Source of the DNA: Paucibacter sp. KCTC 42545 | GTDB lineage: Bacteria > Pseudomonadota > Gammaproteobacteria > Burkholderiales > Burkholderiaceae_C | DNA: 64,000 nucleotides | Reading direction: 5' to 3' | Assembly (NCBI RefSeq): GCF_001477625.1 | Contig: NZ_CP013692.1 | Coordinates: 2,852,001 to 2,916,000, forward strand | Part shown: positions 41,023 to 50,335 of the stretch, one piece after another | How positions within the stretch are numbered: the stretch's first letter is position 1 | Layout: each line of letters opens with the position of its first letter | Position numbers and translations under genes: made by a program | The notes under the pieces: generated by a model | Databases searched by the model: none | What the model was told of the DNA's origin: nothing | Seen by the model: only the letters and a program-made list of their open reading frames with translations

Positions 41023-41027
41023 ATAAT
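41022..41027 (+). promoter_or_regulatory. Candidate -10 element for bamD
   Basis: A perfect TATAAT lies on the plus strand at the edge of the rluD start codon. The only -35-like match, TTGAAT, is 21 bases away, so the element is weak on that side. It would start transcription near 41034. Confidence 0.35.
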
Positions 41028-41147
41028 GAAAGCTCCGTCTTCAGCTGAGGGGGTGCCATGCACCGCCCTGTAGGGATCATGATCGATAAATGTGTAAAGC
41101 GCCAAGCCAGCCTCCCGACCGGAGAGCTTGCTGCCAAGCCCCGCGCC

Positions 41148-41948
41148 ATGCCTCGCATTGCGCGAAAGGCCCGCGCGACCTGGCTGACTGTCACGGTAGC
41201 CTTGGCCCTGGCGGCCTGTAATTCGGCCCCCAAAGATGACCCGAATTCGCAGGCCAATCTGAACAAATTGTACGCAGAGGCCAAAGATGACCTGATGGCG
41301 GGCAGTTATGACCGCGCCATCAAGGCCCTGGAGAAGATCGAAGGCCGCGCCGCTGGCACCACCATGGCCCAACAAGCGCAGTTGGATTTGGCCTGGGCTT
41401 ATCACAAGAGCGGCGAGCGCGCCCAAGCGGTGACAACGCTGGATCGCTTCATCAAGCTCAACCCATCCAGCCCGGCGATGGACTACGCGCTGTACATGCG
41501 CGGCCTGGTCAACTTCAACGAAGACTTAGGCCTGTTTGGCCGCCTGGCCGCGCAAGACATCTCCGAGCGCGACCAACAAGCCTCGCGGGACGCCTTGCTG
41601 TCTTTCCGCCAAGTCGTTGAGCAGTACCCCGACTCGAAGTACGCCAGTGATGCCCGCGTTCGCGTGGACTTCATCACCAACACCTTGGCCAATTACGAGG
41701 TGCATGTGGCGCGCTACTACTACGAGCGCGGCGCCTATGTGGCGGCCGCCAATCGCGCCCAGCAAGCCGTGCAAGAGTTCCAGTACGCGCCAGCCGCCGA
41801 ACACGCGCTGCAAATCATGGTCAAGAGCTATGAGAAGTTAGACCTGCTGCCGCTGCGCGACAGCGCCCAGCGCGTGCTGGCCACCAACTTCCCGAAGAGC
41901 GCCTATCTCAACCCCGGTAAAGACAAGCCCTGGTGGAAGGTCTGGTGA
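41148..41948 (+). CDS. bamD: Outer membrane assembly lipoprotein BamD
   Basis: BamD is the essential TPR lipoprotein that activates BamA. The ATG at 41148 gives 266 residues with a conventional lipoprotein signal (lipobox LAAC, Cys at residue 24). TPR repeats follow (NLNKLYAEAKDDLMAGSYDRAIKALE split in blocks; QAQLDLAWAYHKSGERAQAV; VARYYYERGAYVAAANRAQ), ending PWWKVW. An ATG at 41058 with a nearby GGGGG ribosome-binding site would add 30 residues before the signal peptide; which is used is unclear. It is divergent from rluD, as expected. Confidence 0.93.
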   Translation: MPRIARKARATWLTVTVALALAACNSAPKDDPNSQANLNKLYAEAKDDLMAGSYDRAIKALEKIEGRAAGTTMAQQAQLDLAWAYHKSGERAQAVTTLDRFIKLNPSSPAMDYALYMRGLVNFNEDLGLFGRLAAQDISERDQQASRDALLSFRQVVEQYPDSKYASDARVRVDFITNTLANYEVHVARYYYERGAYVAAANRAQQAVQEFQYAPAAEHALQIMVKSYEKLDLLPLRDSAQRVLATNFPKSAYLNPGKDKPWWKVW

Positions 41949-42016
41949 TGCCGGCAGCCGGGGTCTTGGGCAAGACCTGACCCCAGCTTGCGCCGCACCA
42001 GCGCAGACCACACAAC

Positions 42017-42046
42017 AAAACGCGCCAGACCGGCGCGTTTTTTTAT
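42017..42046 (+). terminator. Intrinsic terminator of bamD (also faces yoaA)
   Basis: Arms AAAACGCGCC / GGCGCGTTTT with a five-base loop are followed by a T run on the plus strand and by a shorter T-rich stretch on the minus strand. It overlaps the stop codon of the convergent helicase gene, so it can serve both. Confidence 0.85.
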
Positions 42047-44106
42047 TGCTCTTCCTCGCGCATCTCGGCCAGCAATTGCAGCCAGTCGAGCGCCTCGGCC
42101 TCCTCAGTCAGGCGGGTCATCGGCGGCAGCGCCTCACGCAGGCGCCGGCCATAGTTCATCACCGCCATGCGGGGGTCGCAAACCACCAGCAGGCCCCGGT
42201 CCTGCTCGGTGCGAATCAAGCGCCCGCCCCCTTGCTTCAAAGCAATGGCTGCCTCGGCGATGAAGTAATGCGCGAAGGCATTGCGGCCCGCAGCCTCCAG
42301 GCGCTGCACCCGCGCCTCCACCAGCGGGTCATTGGGCGGGGGGAACGGCAGCTTGTCGATCAGCACGCATTGCAGGCTGTCGCCCGGCACGTCGATGCCC
42401 TCCCAAAAACTAGCCGAACCCACCAGCACGGCACGCGGATGCTCCATGAACTGCTGCAGCAACATGCGCTTGGGCGCCACACCTTGCTGCAGCACCATGA
42501 TGTCATCACCCGCCTGCTCAAAGTCCCAGCGCAGGCTGTCGCCAATGGTTTGCAGTGCGCGCAATGTCGTCGTTAGCACAAAGGTACGACCACCCAAGGC
42601 GCGGGCGCAGCGTGCCGCCAGCGCAGCCACTTCCTGCGGGTGTGCGGCCTCGTTGGGCTTGGGGAAATTGCGCGGGATGTAGAGCCGCGCATTCTCGGCA
42701 TAGTTGAAGGGGCTGCCGACGCGCAAGATCCGCGCATCATCCAGACCCGCCGGCTCGGTGAACCAAGTCAGGCGCTCGTCATCACCCAAGGTGGCCGAGG
42801 TGAACACCCAGGCTTTGGGCGCAGCGCCCAGTTGCTCTTGCATGGCTTCGCGGATGTCCAGCGGCGACTCGATCAAGCGCGCCTGATGCGGGCTGAGGTC
42901 GATCCAGCGCACGTCGGCCGGCTCGGGCTCCTGCGCAAAAACCTGCGCCAGCTTGAGCAATTGCTGGGCGCGCTCATGCAAGCGCACAAAATCGGGCGAG
43001 GTCTCGGCCACCGTAGCCAGCAAGTCCACCGCCAACTCGGCCACCTCCGCCACCTCATCCAAAGCCGCCGCAAAAGCCGGCGTACCAGCGCGCTCTTTCC
43101 AGGCCAGCTTGATCATGCCGCGCACCTCGCGGCCTGCACTGGCCAGAGGCCCGGCACTGACTAAGCGCAGTTCGCGCGCCGCCTTTTCCAGGCGCGCTTG
43201 CAAGCCCTGCCAATCCTGCAGGCCACGCGCCTGCGCCAGGCCCAAGCCCAGCACATCGCGGCCGAAGTCCAGCAGCTGCGCACTGCCCAACTGCATACCC
43301 AGAAACTGCACGCCCGCTTCGGCCAGCTGATGGGCCTCGTCGAAGACGGCCAGATCAACACTGGGCAGCAACTCGGCCACCCCGCTGTCGCGCAGCGTCA
43401 TGTCGGCGAAGAAGAGATGGTGGTTGACCACCACCACATCGGCCTCCATGGCCTCGCGGCGCGCCTTGACCACATGGCAGGCGCGGTACTCCGGGCAATC
43501 GGAGCCCAGGCAGTTGTCTCGCGAGGAAGTCACCAGCGGGATCACCGAGGAGCGCTCATCCAGCCCGTCCAATTCAGCCAGATCCCCGCTTTGCGTTTGC
43601 AGCGCCCAACGCTCGATGCGCGCCAGGGCCAGCACGGCGCGCCTGTCGGTCAGCTCCTCGCTGTGGCGGGCATGTTGCATGCGGTGGGTACACAGATAGC
43701 TACCGCGCCCTTTCAGCAGCGCGATTCGCACCGGTGTTTGCAAGGCCTTGCACAGGCGCGGTAAGTCGCGCATGAAAAGCTGGTCTTGCAGATTCTTGGT
43801 CGCGGTGCTGATCAAGGCACGGCCACCCGACAACAGCGCCGGCACCAGATAGGCAAAGGTCTTGCCCACCCCCGTGCCAGCCTCGACCACCAAGGTCTCG
43901 CGGCGGGCAATGGCGCGCGCCACCGCCTGGCTCATTTGCAATTGCTGCTCGCGTGGGGAGTAGCCGGGGTCCGCCTGGGAGATCGGGCCACCCGGGGCAA
44001 AGGCCGCGGCCACCCACTGCTCCAACTCGGAAGGAGACTGATCGTCGACTTCAGGAATCGCCAAGTCCTCAGCAGGCTCGCCCAACACCTGCTCAGGCCC
44101 GTTCAT
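42043..44106 (-). CDS. DinG-family Fe-S ATP-dependent helicase (YoaA-like)
   Basis: These XPD-like superfamily 2 helicases unwind damaged or structured DNA. The 687-residue product from ATG 44106 has Walker A EAGTGVGKT near residues 53-61 and the DEAH box (VFDEAHQL). Four cysteines between them (YLCTHR, DNCLGSDC, YRAC) are positioned for a 4Fe-4S cluster. The C-terminal motor motif GSASFWEGIDVPG is also present, then GRLIRTEQDRG. Length lies between E. coli YoaA (636) and DinG (716). The start overlaps the YdcH-like gene stop. Confidence 0.9.
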   Translation of the reverse strand: MNGPEQVLGEPAEDLAIPEVDDQSPSELEQWVAAAFAPGGPISQADPGYSPREQQLQMSQAVARAIARRETLVVEAGTGVGKTFAYLVPALLSGGRALISTATKNLQDQLFMRDLPRLCKALQTPVRIALLKGRGSYLCTHRMQHARHSEELTDRRAVLALARIERWALQTQSGDLAELDGLDERSSVIPLVTSSRDNCLGSDCPEYRACHVVKARREAMEADVVVVNHHLFFADMTLRDSGVAELLPSVDLAVFDEAHQLAEAGVQFLGMQLGSAQLLDFGRDVLGLGLAQARGLQDWQGLQARLEKAARELRLVSAGPLASAGREVRGMIKLAWKERAGTPAFAAALDEVAEVAELAVDLLATVAETSPDFVRLHERAQQLLKLAQVFAQEPEPADVRWIDLSPHQARLIESPLDIREAMQEQLGAAPKAWVFTSATLGDDERLTWFTEPAGLDDARILRVGSPFNYAENARLYIPRNFPKPNEAAHPQEVAALAARCARALGGRTFVLTTTLRALQTIGDSLRWDFEQAGDDIMVLQQGVAPKRMLLQQFMEHPRAVLVGSASFWEGIDVPGDSLQCVLIDKLPFPPPNDPLVEARVQRLEAAGRNAFAHYFIAEAAIALKQGGGRLIRTEQDRGLLVVCDPRMAVMNYGRRLREALPPMTRLTEEAEALDWLQLLAEMREEEQ

Positions 44107-44320
44107 CAGGGTCGCTTTCCAGTTCCAGCTTAGCAATCAGATCGCGCAGCGCCAGGCGGCGCTTTTTCAGGCGACGCAAGCTCAGTTCGTCCGAGGCCAG
44201 GCCCTGGCTCTTGGCCTGCGCTTCATCCAGGGTGAGTCGGTCGATCAGCAAATCCAGATCGGCATGCTCCATGCGCAGCTCAATCAGGCGGCGCGACAGC
44301 GAGTGCAGTTCTTCATCCAT
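44093..44320 (-). CDS. YdcH/DUF465 small protein
   Basis: The 75-residue charged, helical product (DEELHSLSRRLIELRMEHADLD, then SLRRLKKRRLALRDLI) matches the DUF465 pattern: a short antiparallel coiled coil of unknown function. It overlaps the helicase gene by 14 bases, so the two are probably co-transcribed. Confidence 0.85.
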   Translation of the reverse strand: MDEELHSLSRRLIELRMEHADLDLLIDRLTLDEAQAKSQGLASDELSLRRLKKRRLALRDLIAKLELESDPDERA

Positions 44321-44407
44321 GGGCTCGGTGCAAACTCGCAGTCTTGGGCTTCAAAAGAGAAGGCGGATATTCGCTCATTCCAGGGCAATATCTACCGGGC
44401 TAGGGAT

Positions 44408-44413
44408 TATAGT
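44408..44413 (+). promoter_or_regulatory. Candidate -10 of the PP2C gene
   Basis: TATAGT ends 7 bases before the PP2C ATG at 44421, placing the predicted transcription start at or beside the first codon. No clear -35 was found. Confidence 0.3.
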
Positions 44414-44420
44414 TTTGGCC

Positions 44421-45188
44421 ATGACTCGCATCCTCCCAGGCTTTCGCCTTGCTGCCGCCACCGGCACCCATCGCGGTGACAGAACTTACCAGCAAGATCA
44501 GGTTGGCGTCATCTCCCACCCCCGATACAGCGGCTGCGTGCTGGCCGTCGTGGCCGACGGCATGGGCGGCAAAAGCGGCGGGCGCAAGGCCGCCGATCAG
44601 GTGTTGCTGACCGCACAACAATTGTTTGAGCGCTTTGTGCCCGAAGAAGAATCAGCCGAAGACTTGCTGCAGCAACTGGTGTCCGAGGCCCATCTGATGA
44701 TCAAGCTGACCGCTTTGTCGGCCGAGGAAGAACCGCACAGCACTGTGGCCGCCTTCCTGATCAATAGCGACCGGCGCTGCTACTGGGTGCATTCGGGTGA
44801 CTCACGCATTTACCTCTTCCGCGGCGCCGAGATGATCAAGCGCACGCTCGACCATTCCTATGTGCAACGCCTGGTGGACGAGGGTGAGATCAGCGAACTG
44901 GAAGCGCAAAGCCATCCGCAATCGAATCTGCTGACCGCCTGCCTGGGCACGGTGGCTGAGCCAGCAACCCAACTCAGCCGCATCGACAGCCTGGAAATTG
45001 GCGACACCTTGATGTGCTGCACCGACGGACTCTGGCACTACTTCAGCCAGACCGAACTGGGCAATACGCTCAAACAGCTGCCACCCCGGGAAGCAGCCGA
45101 GGCCTTGATCGCCAAGGCACGCCAACGTGCCCGTGGCACGGGCGACAATCTGTCGCTGGCCATTATTCGGGTCGAAGCGCTCATTTGA
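44421..45188 (+). CDS. PP2C-family serine/threonine protein phosphatase
   Basis: PPM/PP2C phosphatases remove phosphate from Ser/Thr using two metal ions. The 255-residue protein shows motif 1 with GDRTYQQDQVGV near 19-30, VVADGMGGKSGG near 43-54, HSGDSRIYLFR near 120-130, MCCTDGLW near 198-205 and GTGDNLSLAII near 239-249, so the metal-binding Asp residues are present. No kinase or FHA partner gene is adjacent. The open frame extends upstream of the ATG but lacks PP2C residues. Confidence 0.88.
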   Translation: MTRILPGFRLAAATGTHRGDRTYQQDQVGVISHPRYSGCVLAVVADGMGGKSGGRKAADQVLLTAQQLFERFVPEEESAEDLLQQLVSEAHLMIKLTALSAEEEPHSTVAAFLINSDRRCYWVHSGDSRIYLFRGAEMIKRTLDHSYVQRLVDEGEISELEAQSHPQSNLLTACLGTVAEPATQLSRIDSLEIGDTLMCCTDGLWHYFSQTELGNTLKQLPPREAAEALIAKARQRARGTGDNLSLAIIRVEALI

Positions 45189-45238
45189 GTTTGGGCCTGC
45201 GGGGCCCAATCACCAGTACTCGAAAACAGCCTACAAGC

Positions 45239-45982
45239 TCAGCGCTTTGGCGCGCTCGATGATGCTGAGGCGGGTGCCGATGCAGCAAGCGGCGCTTGCA
45301 CCCGAGCCGGCAACTGCGCTGCGGGCGGCACAGGCAAGCTGACCGGCGCAGGCTTGCCGCTTTCGGCCTGTTTTTTTAGCCGCTCTTCATTGCGGCGCTG
45401 CGCTTCAGCTTGATGCGCTTGCATCTGCTGCAGGCGCTTTTGCGATTGCTCGGCGCGCTTGGCAGCCTCTTGCTCGGCGCGTGTTTGCTGAGTGGCCTTG
45501 GTGTCTTCACGCTCGCGTCGGTCCATGAGCGGCGCGCGCGGCGCACGCAAATCACGCAGGGGCTGGTTTGCAGCATCCGCGCTGGGCGCACGCAGCAAGG
45601 CTTCGGTGCGGCGCTGCCCCTCCCTGCTTTCAAACTCACGCTGGCGGGCCTGCACAGCCTCGCGCTGCGCCTCGGCGCGGGCGCGGCGCTCGGCCAAGGA
45701 CAAAGCGTCAAGACGCTGCTGCAGCGGCCGCAAGGCCTGCTCCCGGCGCTGGCGCGCCTGATCCAGGCAGGCCGTAACCATGAAGCGCGACTGGCAGGCT
45801 TCGCTGTCTTTGTTGAACTGCGCTTCGATGGCCGCGCTTTGGCGCTGCAAGGCGGCTCGCTCGGCATCTGCACCCATGCCATTGCTCAGCCCGGCCGAGG
45901 CCGCCGCTGCGGACAACAGGGCCAGCGGCAAGGCGCGCAACAGGGCCCCAGCCCAGGGCTGCATCATCTTGAACTCAAGCAT
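45239..45982 (-). CDS. Periplasmic hypothetical protein, Arg/Gln/Glu-rich coiled coil
   Basis: Not recognised as a named family. The 247-residue product has a hydrophobic N-terminus (WAGALLRALPLALLSAAAASA), consistent with a signal peptide. Residues 40-190 form long charged helices with an REQALRPLQQRL-type heptad pattern and two cysteines (EACQSRFMVTACLDQ), then Gln-rich RRNEERLKKQAES and a Pro/Ala/Ser-rich tail. Start Met could be 45982, 45967 or 45964. It follows zapE by 47 bases. The role is unknown; a cell-envelope scaffold is one guess. Confidence 0.75.
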   Translation of the reverse strand: MLEFKMMQPWAGALLRALPLALLSAAAASAGLSNGMGADAERAALQRQSAAIEAQFNKDSEACQSRFMVTACLDQARQRREQALRPLQQRLDALSLAERRARAEAQREAVQARQREFESREGQRRTEALLRAPSADAANQPLRDLRAPRAPLMDRREREDTKATQQTRAEQEAAKRAEQSQKRLQQMQAHQAEAQRRNEERLKKQAESGKPAPVSLPVPPAAQLPARVQAPLAASAPASASSSAPKR

Positions 45983-46029
45983 TGCCGCATCCGCTTTCTG
46001 GTCCGCACACATTCAGCCACCGATCCGGC

Positions 46030-47130
46030 TCAGGTGAGCGAGGTATCCACATCACGCCGCTCCAGCGACAAATACTCCGACGACTGCATCTCTTGCAGCC
46101 GCGAGACGGTGCGCGGGAACTCATGCGCCAAGGGGCCTTCGGTATACAGCGCTTCGGCGGCCACGGCGGCAGAGATGAACAGCTTGACGCGGCGGTCGTA
46201 CAGCACGTCGATCAGCCAAGTGAAACGGCGCGCCTCGCTACTCAAGCGCGGCGGCATCTCGGGCACATTGGACAGAATCAAGGTATGGAACTGGCTCGCC
46301 AATTCCAGATAATCGTTTTGCGATCGCGGCCCGCCACACAAGGCATTGAAATCAAACCAGACCACGCCGCCGGCTCGCCGGCGCGCACGGAGCTCGCGAT
46401 GCTCGATGCGCAGCAACGGGCTCTCTTCTTTGGCCTCAGCGAGGGCCTCGAAGGCACGGGTCAACGCCGCATCGGCGGCCTCGCCCAAGGGCATGTGATA
46501 CAGCTCCACATGATCCAGCGTGCGGCGCCGGTAGTCGAAGCCGTTGTCCACATTGATGACCTCAAGCTTCTCATTCAAGAGCGCGATGGCCGGCAAGATG
46601 CGATCCCGGTGCAAGCCATTGGGATAGAGGTCGTCGGGCCGGAAGTTGGAGGTCGTGACGATGGAGACGCGGTTGCGGAACATCGCGTCCAGCAAGCGAT
46701 GAAGAATCATCGCATCGGTCACATCCGACACATGGAACTCGTCAAAGCAAATCAGGCGAAAGCGTTTGGCAATGCGCTTACCCAACTCTTCCAAAGGATC
46801 CGGAATGCCTTTGAGTTCCTGCAACTCGCGGTGCACTTCGCGCATGAATTCATGGAAATGCAGACGGGTCTTGCGGGTCAGCGGCACGGCCTGGAAGAAG
46901 CAGTCCATCAGAAAGCTCTTGCCCCGACCCACGCCGCCGAACATATACACGCCGCGCGGCAGCGGTGGGTGGCGCAGCAGCTTGGTAACGGCATTGCTGC
47001 GGCGGGCTTTGTAGTCGGCCCATTCGTCTTGGCAGCGCTGCAGGGCTGCGACGGCGCGCAGCTGGGCCGGGTCAGCGGTGTAGCCGCGTTCTTGCAGGGT
47101 CAGCTGGTAAAGCTCGGTGACGGAGGTCAT
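46030..47130 (-). CDS. zapE: Cell division AFG1-like ATPase ZapE
   Basis: ZapE is a P-loop ATPase recruited late to the division ring; homologues are AFG1 proteins. The 366-residue product has Walker A FGGVGRGKS at residues 64-72, Walker B LICFDEFHVSD near 140, and a sensor region with TTSNFRPDDLYPNGLHRDR. It follows the terminator of the lpd transcript and precedes the coiled-coil hypothetical gene. Confidence 0.94.
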   Translation of the reverse strand: MTSVTELYQLTLQERGYTADPAQLRAVAALQRCQDEWADYKARRSNAVTKLLRHPPLPRGVYMFGGVGRGKSFLMDCFFQAVPLTRKTRLHFHEFMREVHRELQELKGIPDPLEELGKRIAKRFRLICFDEFHVSDVTDAMILHRLLDAMFRNRVSIVTTSNFRPDDLYPNGLHRDRILPAIALLNEKLEVINVDNGFDYRRRTLDHVELYHMPLGEAADAALTRAFEALAEAKEESPLLRIEHRELRARRRAGGVVWFDFNALCGGPRSQNDYLELASQFHTLILSNVPEMPPRLSSEARRFTWLIDVLYDRRVKLFISAAVAAEALYTEGPLAHEFPRTVSRLQEMQSSEYLSLERRDVDTSLT

Positions 47131-47143
47131 TCAGGATTCCAAC

Positions 47144-47169
47144 AAAAAAGGGCGACCACGGTCGCCCCT
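47144..47169 (-). terminator. Intrinsic terminator after lpd
   Basis: A 7-8 bp GC-rich stem (GGGCGAC / GTCGCCC) is followed by six Ts on the minus strand, 19 bases after the lpd stop. It ends the sucA-sucB-SMR-lpd unit before zapE. Confidence 0.85.
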
Positions 47170-47188
47170 TGTTCTGCTCAGATCAGCA

Positions 47189-48610
47189 TCAGAAATTGAG
47201 CGTGCGCTTGTCCACGGCCAGGGCCGCTTCCTTGGTGGCTTCGCTCAGGCTCGGGTGAGCATGGCAGATGCGGGCGATGTCTTCGGCCGAGGCCTTGAAC
47301 TCCATCGCCACCACGGCTTCGGAGATCAGCTCCGAGGCCATCGGGCCGATGATGTGCACGCCCAGGATTTCGTCGGTCTTGGCGTCAGCCAGGAACTTGA
47401 CGAAGCCATTGGTATCACCCAGGGCACGTGCGCGGCCGTTGGCCAGGAAGGGGAACTGACCGGCCTTGTACTCAACGCCGTCGGCCTTGAGTTGCTGCTC
47501 GGTGCGGCCGACCCAGGCGATCTCGGGGCTGGTGTAGATCACCCAAGGGATGGTGTTGAAGTTGACATGGCCATGTTGACCGGCAATGCGCTCGGCCACG
47601 GCAACGCCTTCTTCCTCGGCCTTGTGCGCCAGCATCGGGCCACGCACCACATCGCCCACCGCCCAGACATTGGGCAGATTGGTCTTGCAGTCGCCGTCCA
47701 CTTCGATGGCACCGCGCTCGTCCAGCTTCAGGCCAACCGCTTCGGAATTCAAACCGATGGTGTTGGGCACGCGGCCGATGGAGATGATGAGCTTGTCCAC
47801 GGCCAGGGTCTGCGCAGCGCCCTTGGCGTCGGTGTAGGCCACAGTGACGCCGTCCTTGGCGGACTTGACTTCACCGATCTTGACGCCCAGCTCGATCTTC
47901 AGGCCTTGCTTCTTGAACAGCTTGGCGGCTTCCTTGGCCACGGACTCGTCGACAGCGCCCAGGAATGTCGGCAGACCTTCCAGCACGGTCACTTCCGCGC
48001 CCAGGCGGCGCCAGACCGAACCCATTTCCAGGCCGATCACGCCGGAGCCGATCACGCCCAGCTTCTTAGGCACAGCGCCGATGCGCAGTGCGCCGTCGTT
48101 GCTGAGGATGTTCTCTTCATCGAACGCAGCGCCGGGCAGTTGGCGGGCATTCGAGCCGGTAGCCAGAATCACGTGCTTGGCCAGGATCACTTCCTCGCCG
48201 GCCTTGATCTCGTACAGGCCATCCTTGGCTGCGACAAAGGAGCCGCGGCCGTGGAAGAAGCTGACCTTGTTCTTCTTGAACAGGTACAAGATGCCGTCAT
48301 TGTTCTGCTTCACCACCATGTCTTTGCGGCCGATCATCTTGGCCACATCCATCTTGATGTTGTCGGCCGAGATGCCGTGGTCGGCAAAGTGGTGGTTGGC
48401 GTGCTCGAAATGCTCCGACGATTGCAGCAGCGCCTTGGAAGGAATGCAGCCCACGTTGGTGCAGGTGCCGCCCGGTGCGGGGCCGCCCTTGTCGTTTTTC
48501 CACTCGTCGATACAAGCGGCGTTGAAGCCCAGCTGGGCCGCGCGGATGGCGGCGATATAACCGCCAGGGCCGCCGCCGATCACGACGACGTCAAATTGTT
48601 TTGTGCTCAT
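47189..48610 (-). CDS. lpd: Dihydrolipoyl dehydrogenase (E3)
   Basis: E3 reoxidises dihydrolipoamide of 2-oxo acid dehydrogenase complexes with NAD. From ATG 48610 it has 473 residues. The FAD motif [10 protein letters not shown] is at 12-21, the redox disulfide pair C50/C55 lies in [13 protein letters not shown], and NAD binding uses [13 protein letters not shown] near 185. The dimer-interface HAHPSLSEA with catalytic His is near 450. It closes the 2-oxoglutarate dehydrogenase operon after an SMR gene. Confidence 0.97.
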   Translation of the reverse strand: MSTKQFDVVVIGGGPGGYIAAIRAAQLGFNAACIDEWKNDKGGPAPGGTCTNVGCIPSKALLQSSEHFEHANHHFADHGISADNIKMDVAKMIGRKDMVVKQNNDGILYLFKKNKVSFFHGRGSFVAAKDGLYEIKAGEEVILAKHVILATGSNARQLPGAAFDEENILSNDGALRIGAVPKKLGVIGSGVIGLEMGSVWRRLGAEVTVLEGLPTFLGAVDESVAKEAAKLFKKQGLKIELGVKIGEVKSAKDGVTVAYTDAKGAAQTLAVDKLIISIGRVPNTIGLNSEAVGLKLDERGAIEVDGDCKTNLPNVWAVGDVVRGPMLAHKAEEEGVAVAERIAGQHGHVNFNTIPWVIYTSPEIAWVGRTEQQLKADGVEYKAGQFPFLANGRARALGDTNGFVKFLADAKTDEILGVHIIGPMASELISEAVVAMEFKASAEDIARICHAHPSLSEATKEAALAVDKRTLNF

Positions 48611-48632
48611 CAAATGCTCCTGCACCCACGCT

Positions 48633-48962
48633 TCAGTGGGCGAGCTTGAGGGTGATAACGCCGCCGACGATCATCGCCACACCGAGGAATCTCCACAGCG
48701 TGGCGGCATCGCCAAAGAACATCACCCCGATCAAAAAAGTGCCGGCGCCGCCGATGCCCGTCCACACGGCATAGGCCGTGCCGATGGGAATCTCACGCTG
48801 CGCCATCCAGAGTAGCCAACCACTCAAACCCATGGACACCACGGCGGCCACGATGCCGCTGATCCGGTACTCCGCTTGCTGAGACAGCTTGAAGCCCAGG
48901 GGCCAGCCGATCTCACAGACACCGGCCAGCAGCAGATAAACCCAGGCCGTGGTTTGAGTCAT
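48633..48962 (-). CDS. SMR-family transporter (SugE/Gdx-like)
   Basis: Small multidrug resistance transporters work as dual-topology dimers; Gdx members export guanidinium. The 109-residue protein has four hydrophobic segments, the essential glutamate E17 in GVCEIGW, and [15 protein letters not shown] at 61-75, which resembles SugE/Gdx more than EmrE. No guanidine riboswitch-like leader was recognised. It lies between sucB (16-base gap) and lpd (22-base gap), an unexpected place. Substrate is unknown. Confidence 0.9.
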   Translation of the reverse strand: MTQTTAWVYLLLAGVCEIGWPLGFKLSQQAEYRISGIVAAVVSMGLSGWLLWMAQREIPIGTAYAVWTGIGGAGTFLIGVMFFGDAATLWRFLGVAMIVGGVITLKLAH

Positions 48963-48978
48963 TGCGCCGTCGACAGGT

Positions 48979-50235
<1,257 letters not shown>

Positions 50236-50308
50236 GATGTTCTAACTTTCTATTTGTTCGGAGTGCTGATCGGGCCAAACGCCAAACGATCAAACGACCG
50301 AGAACAAA

Positions 50309-50328
50309 GCGGCGCCATCCAGCGCCGC
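50309..50328 (-). other. GC-rich hairpin between sucA and sucB
   Basis: GCGGCGC and GCGCCGC arms around a six-base loop, followed on the minus strand by TTTGTTCT. It lies just after the sucA stop and may be a weak attenuator or RNA processing/stability element setting the sucA:sucB ratio. Confidence 0.45.
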
Positions 50329-50335
50329 CCTGCTC

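Noticed and set aside
44421..45188. PP2C as part of a type VI secretion threonine-phosphorylation switch
   Set aside because: No kinase, FHA protein or secretion genes are in the window.
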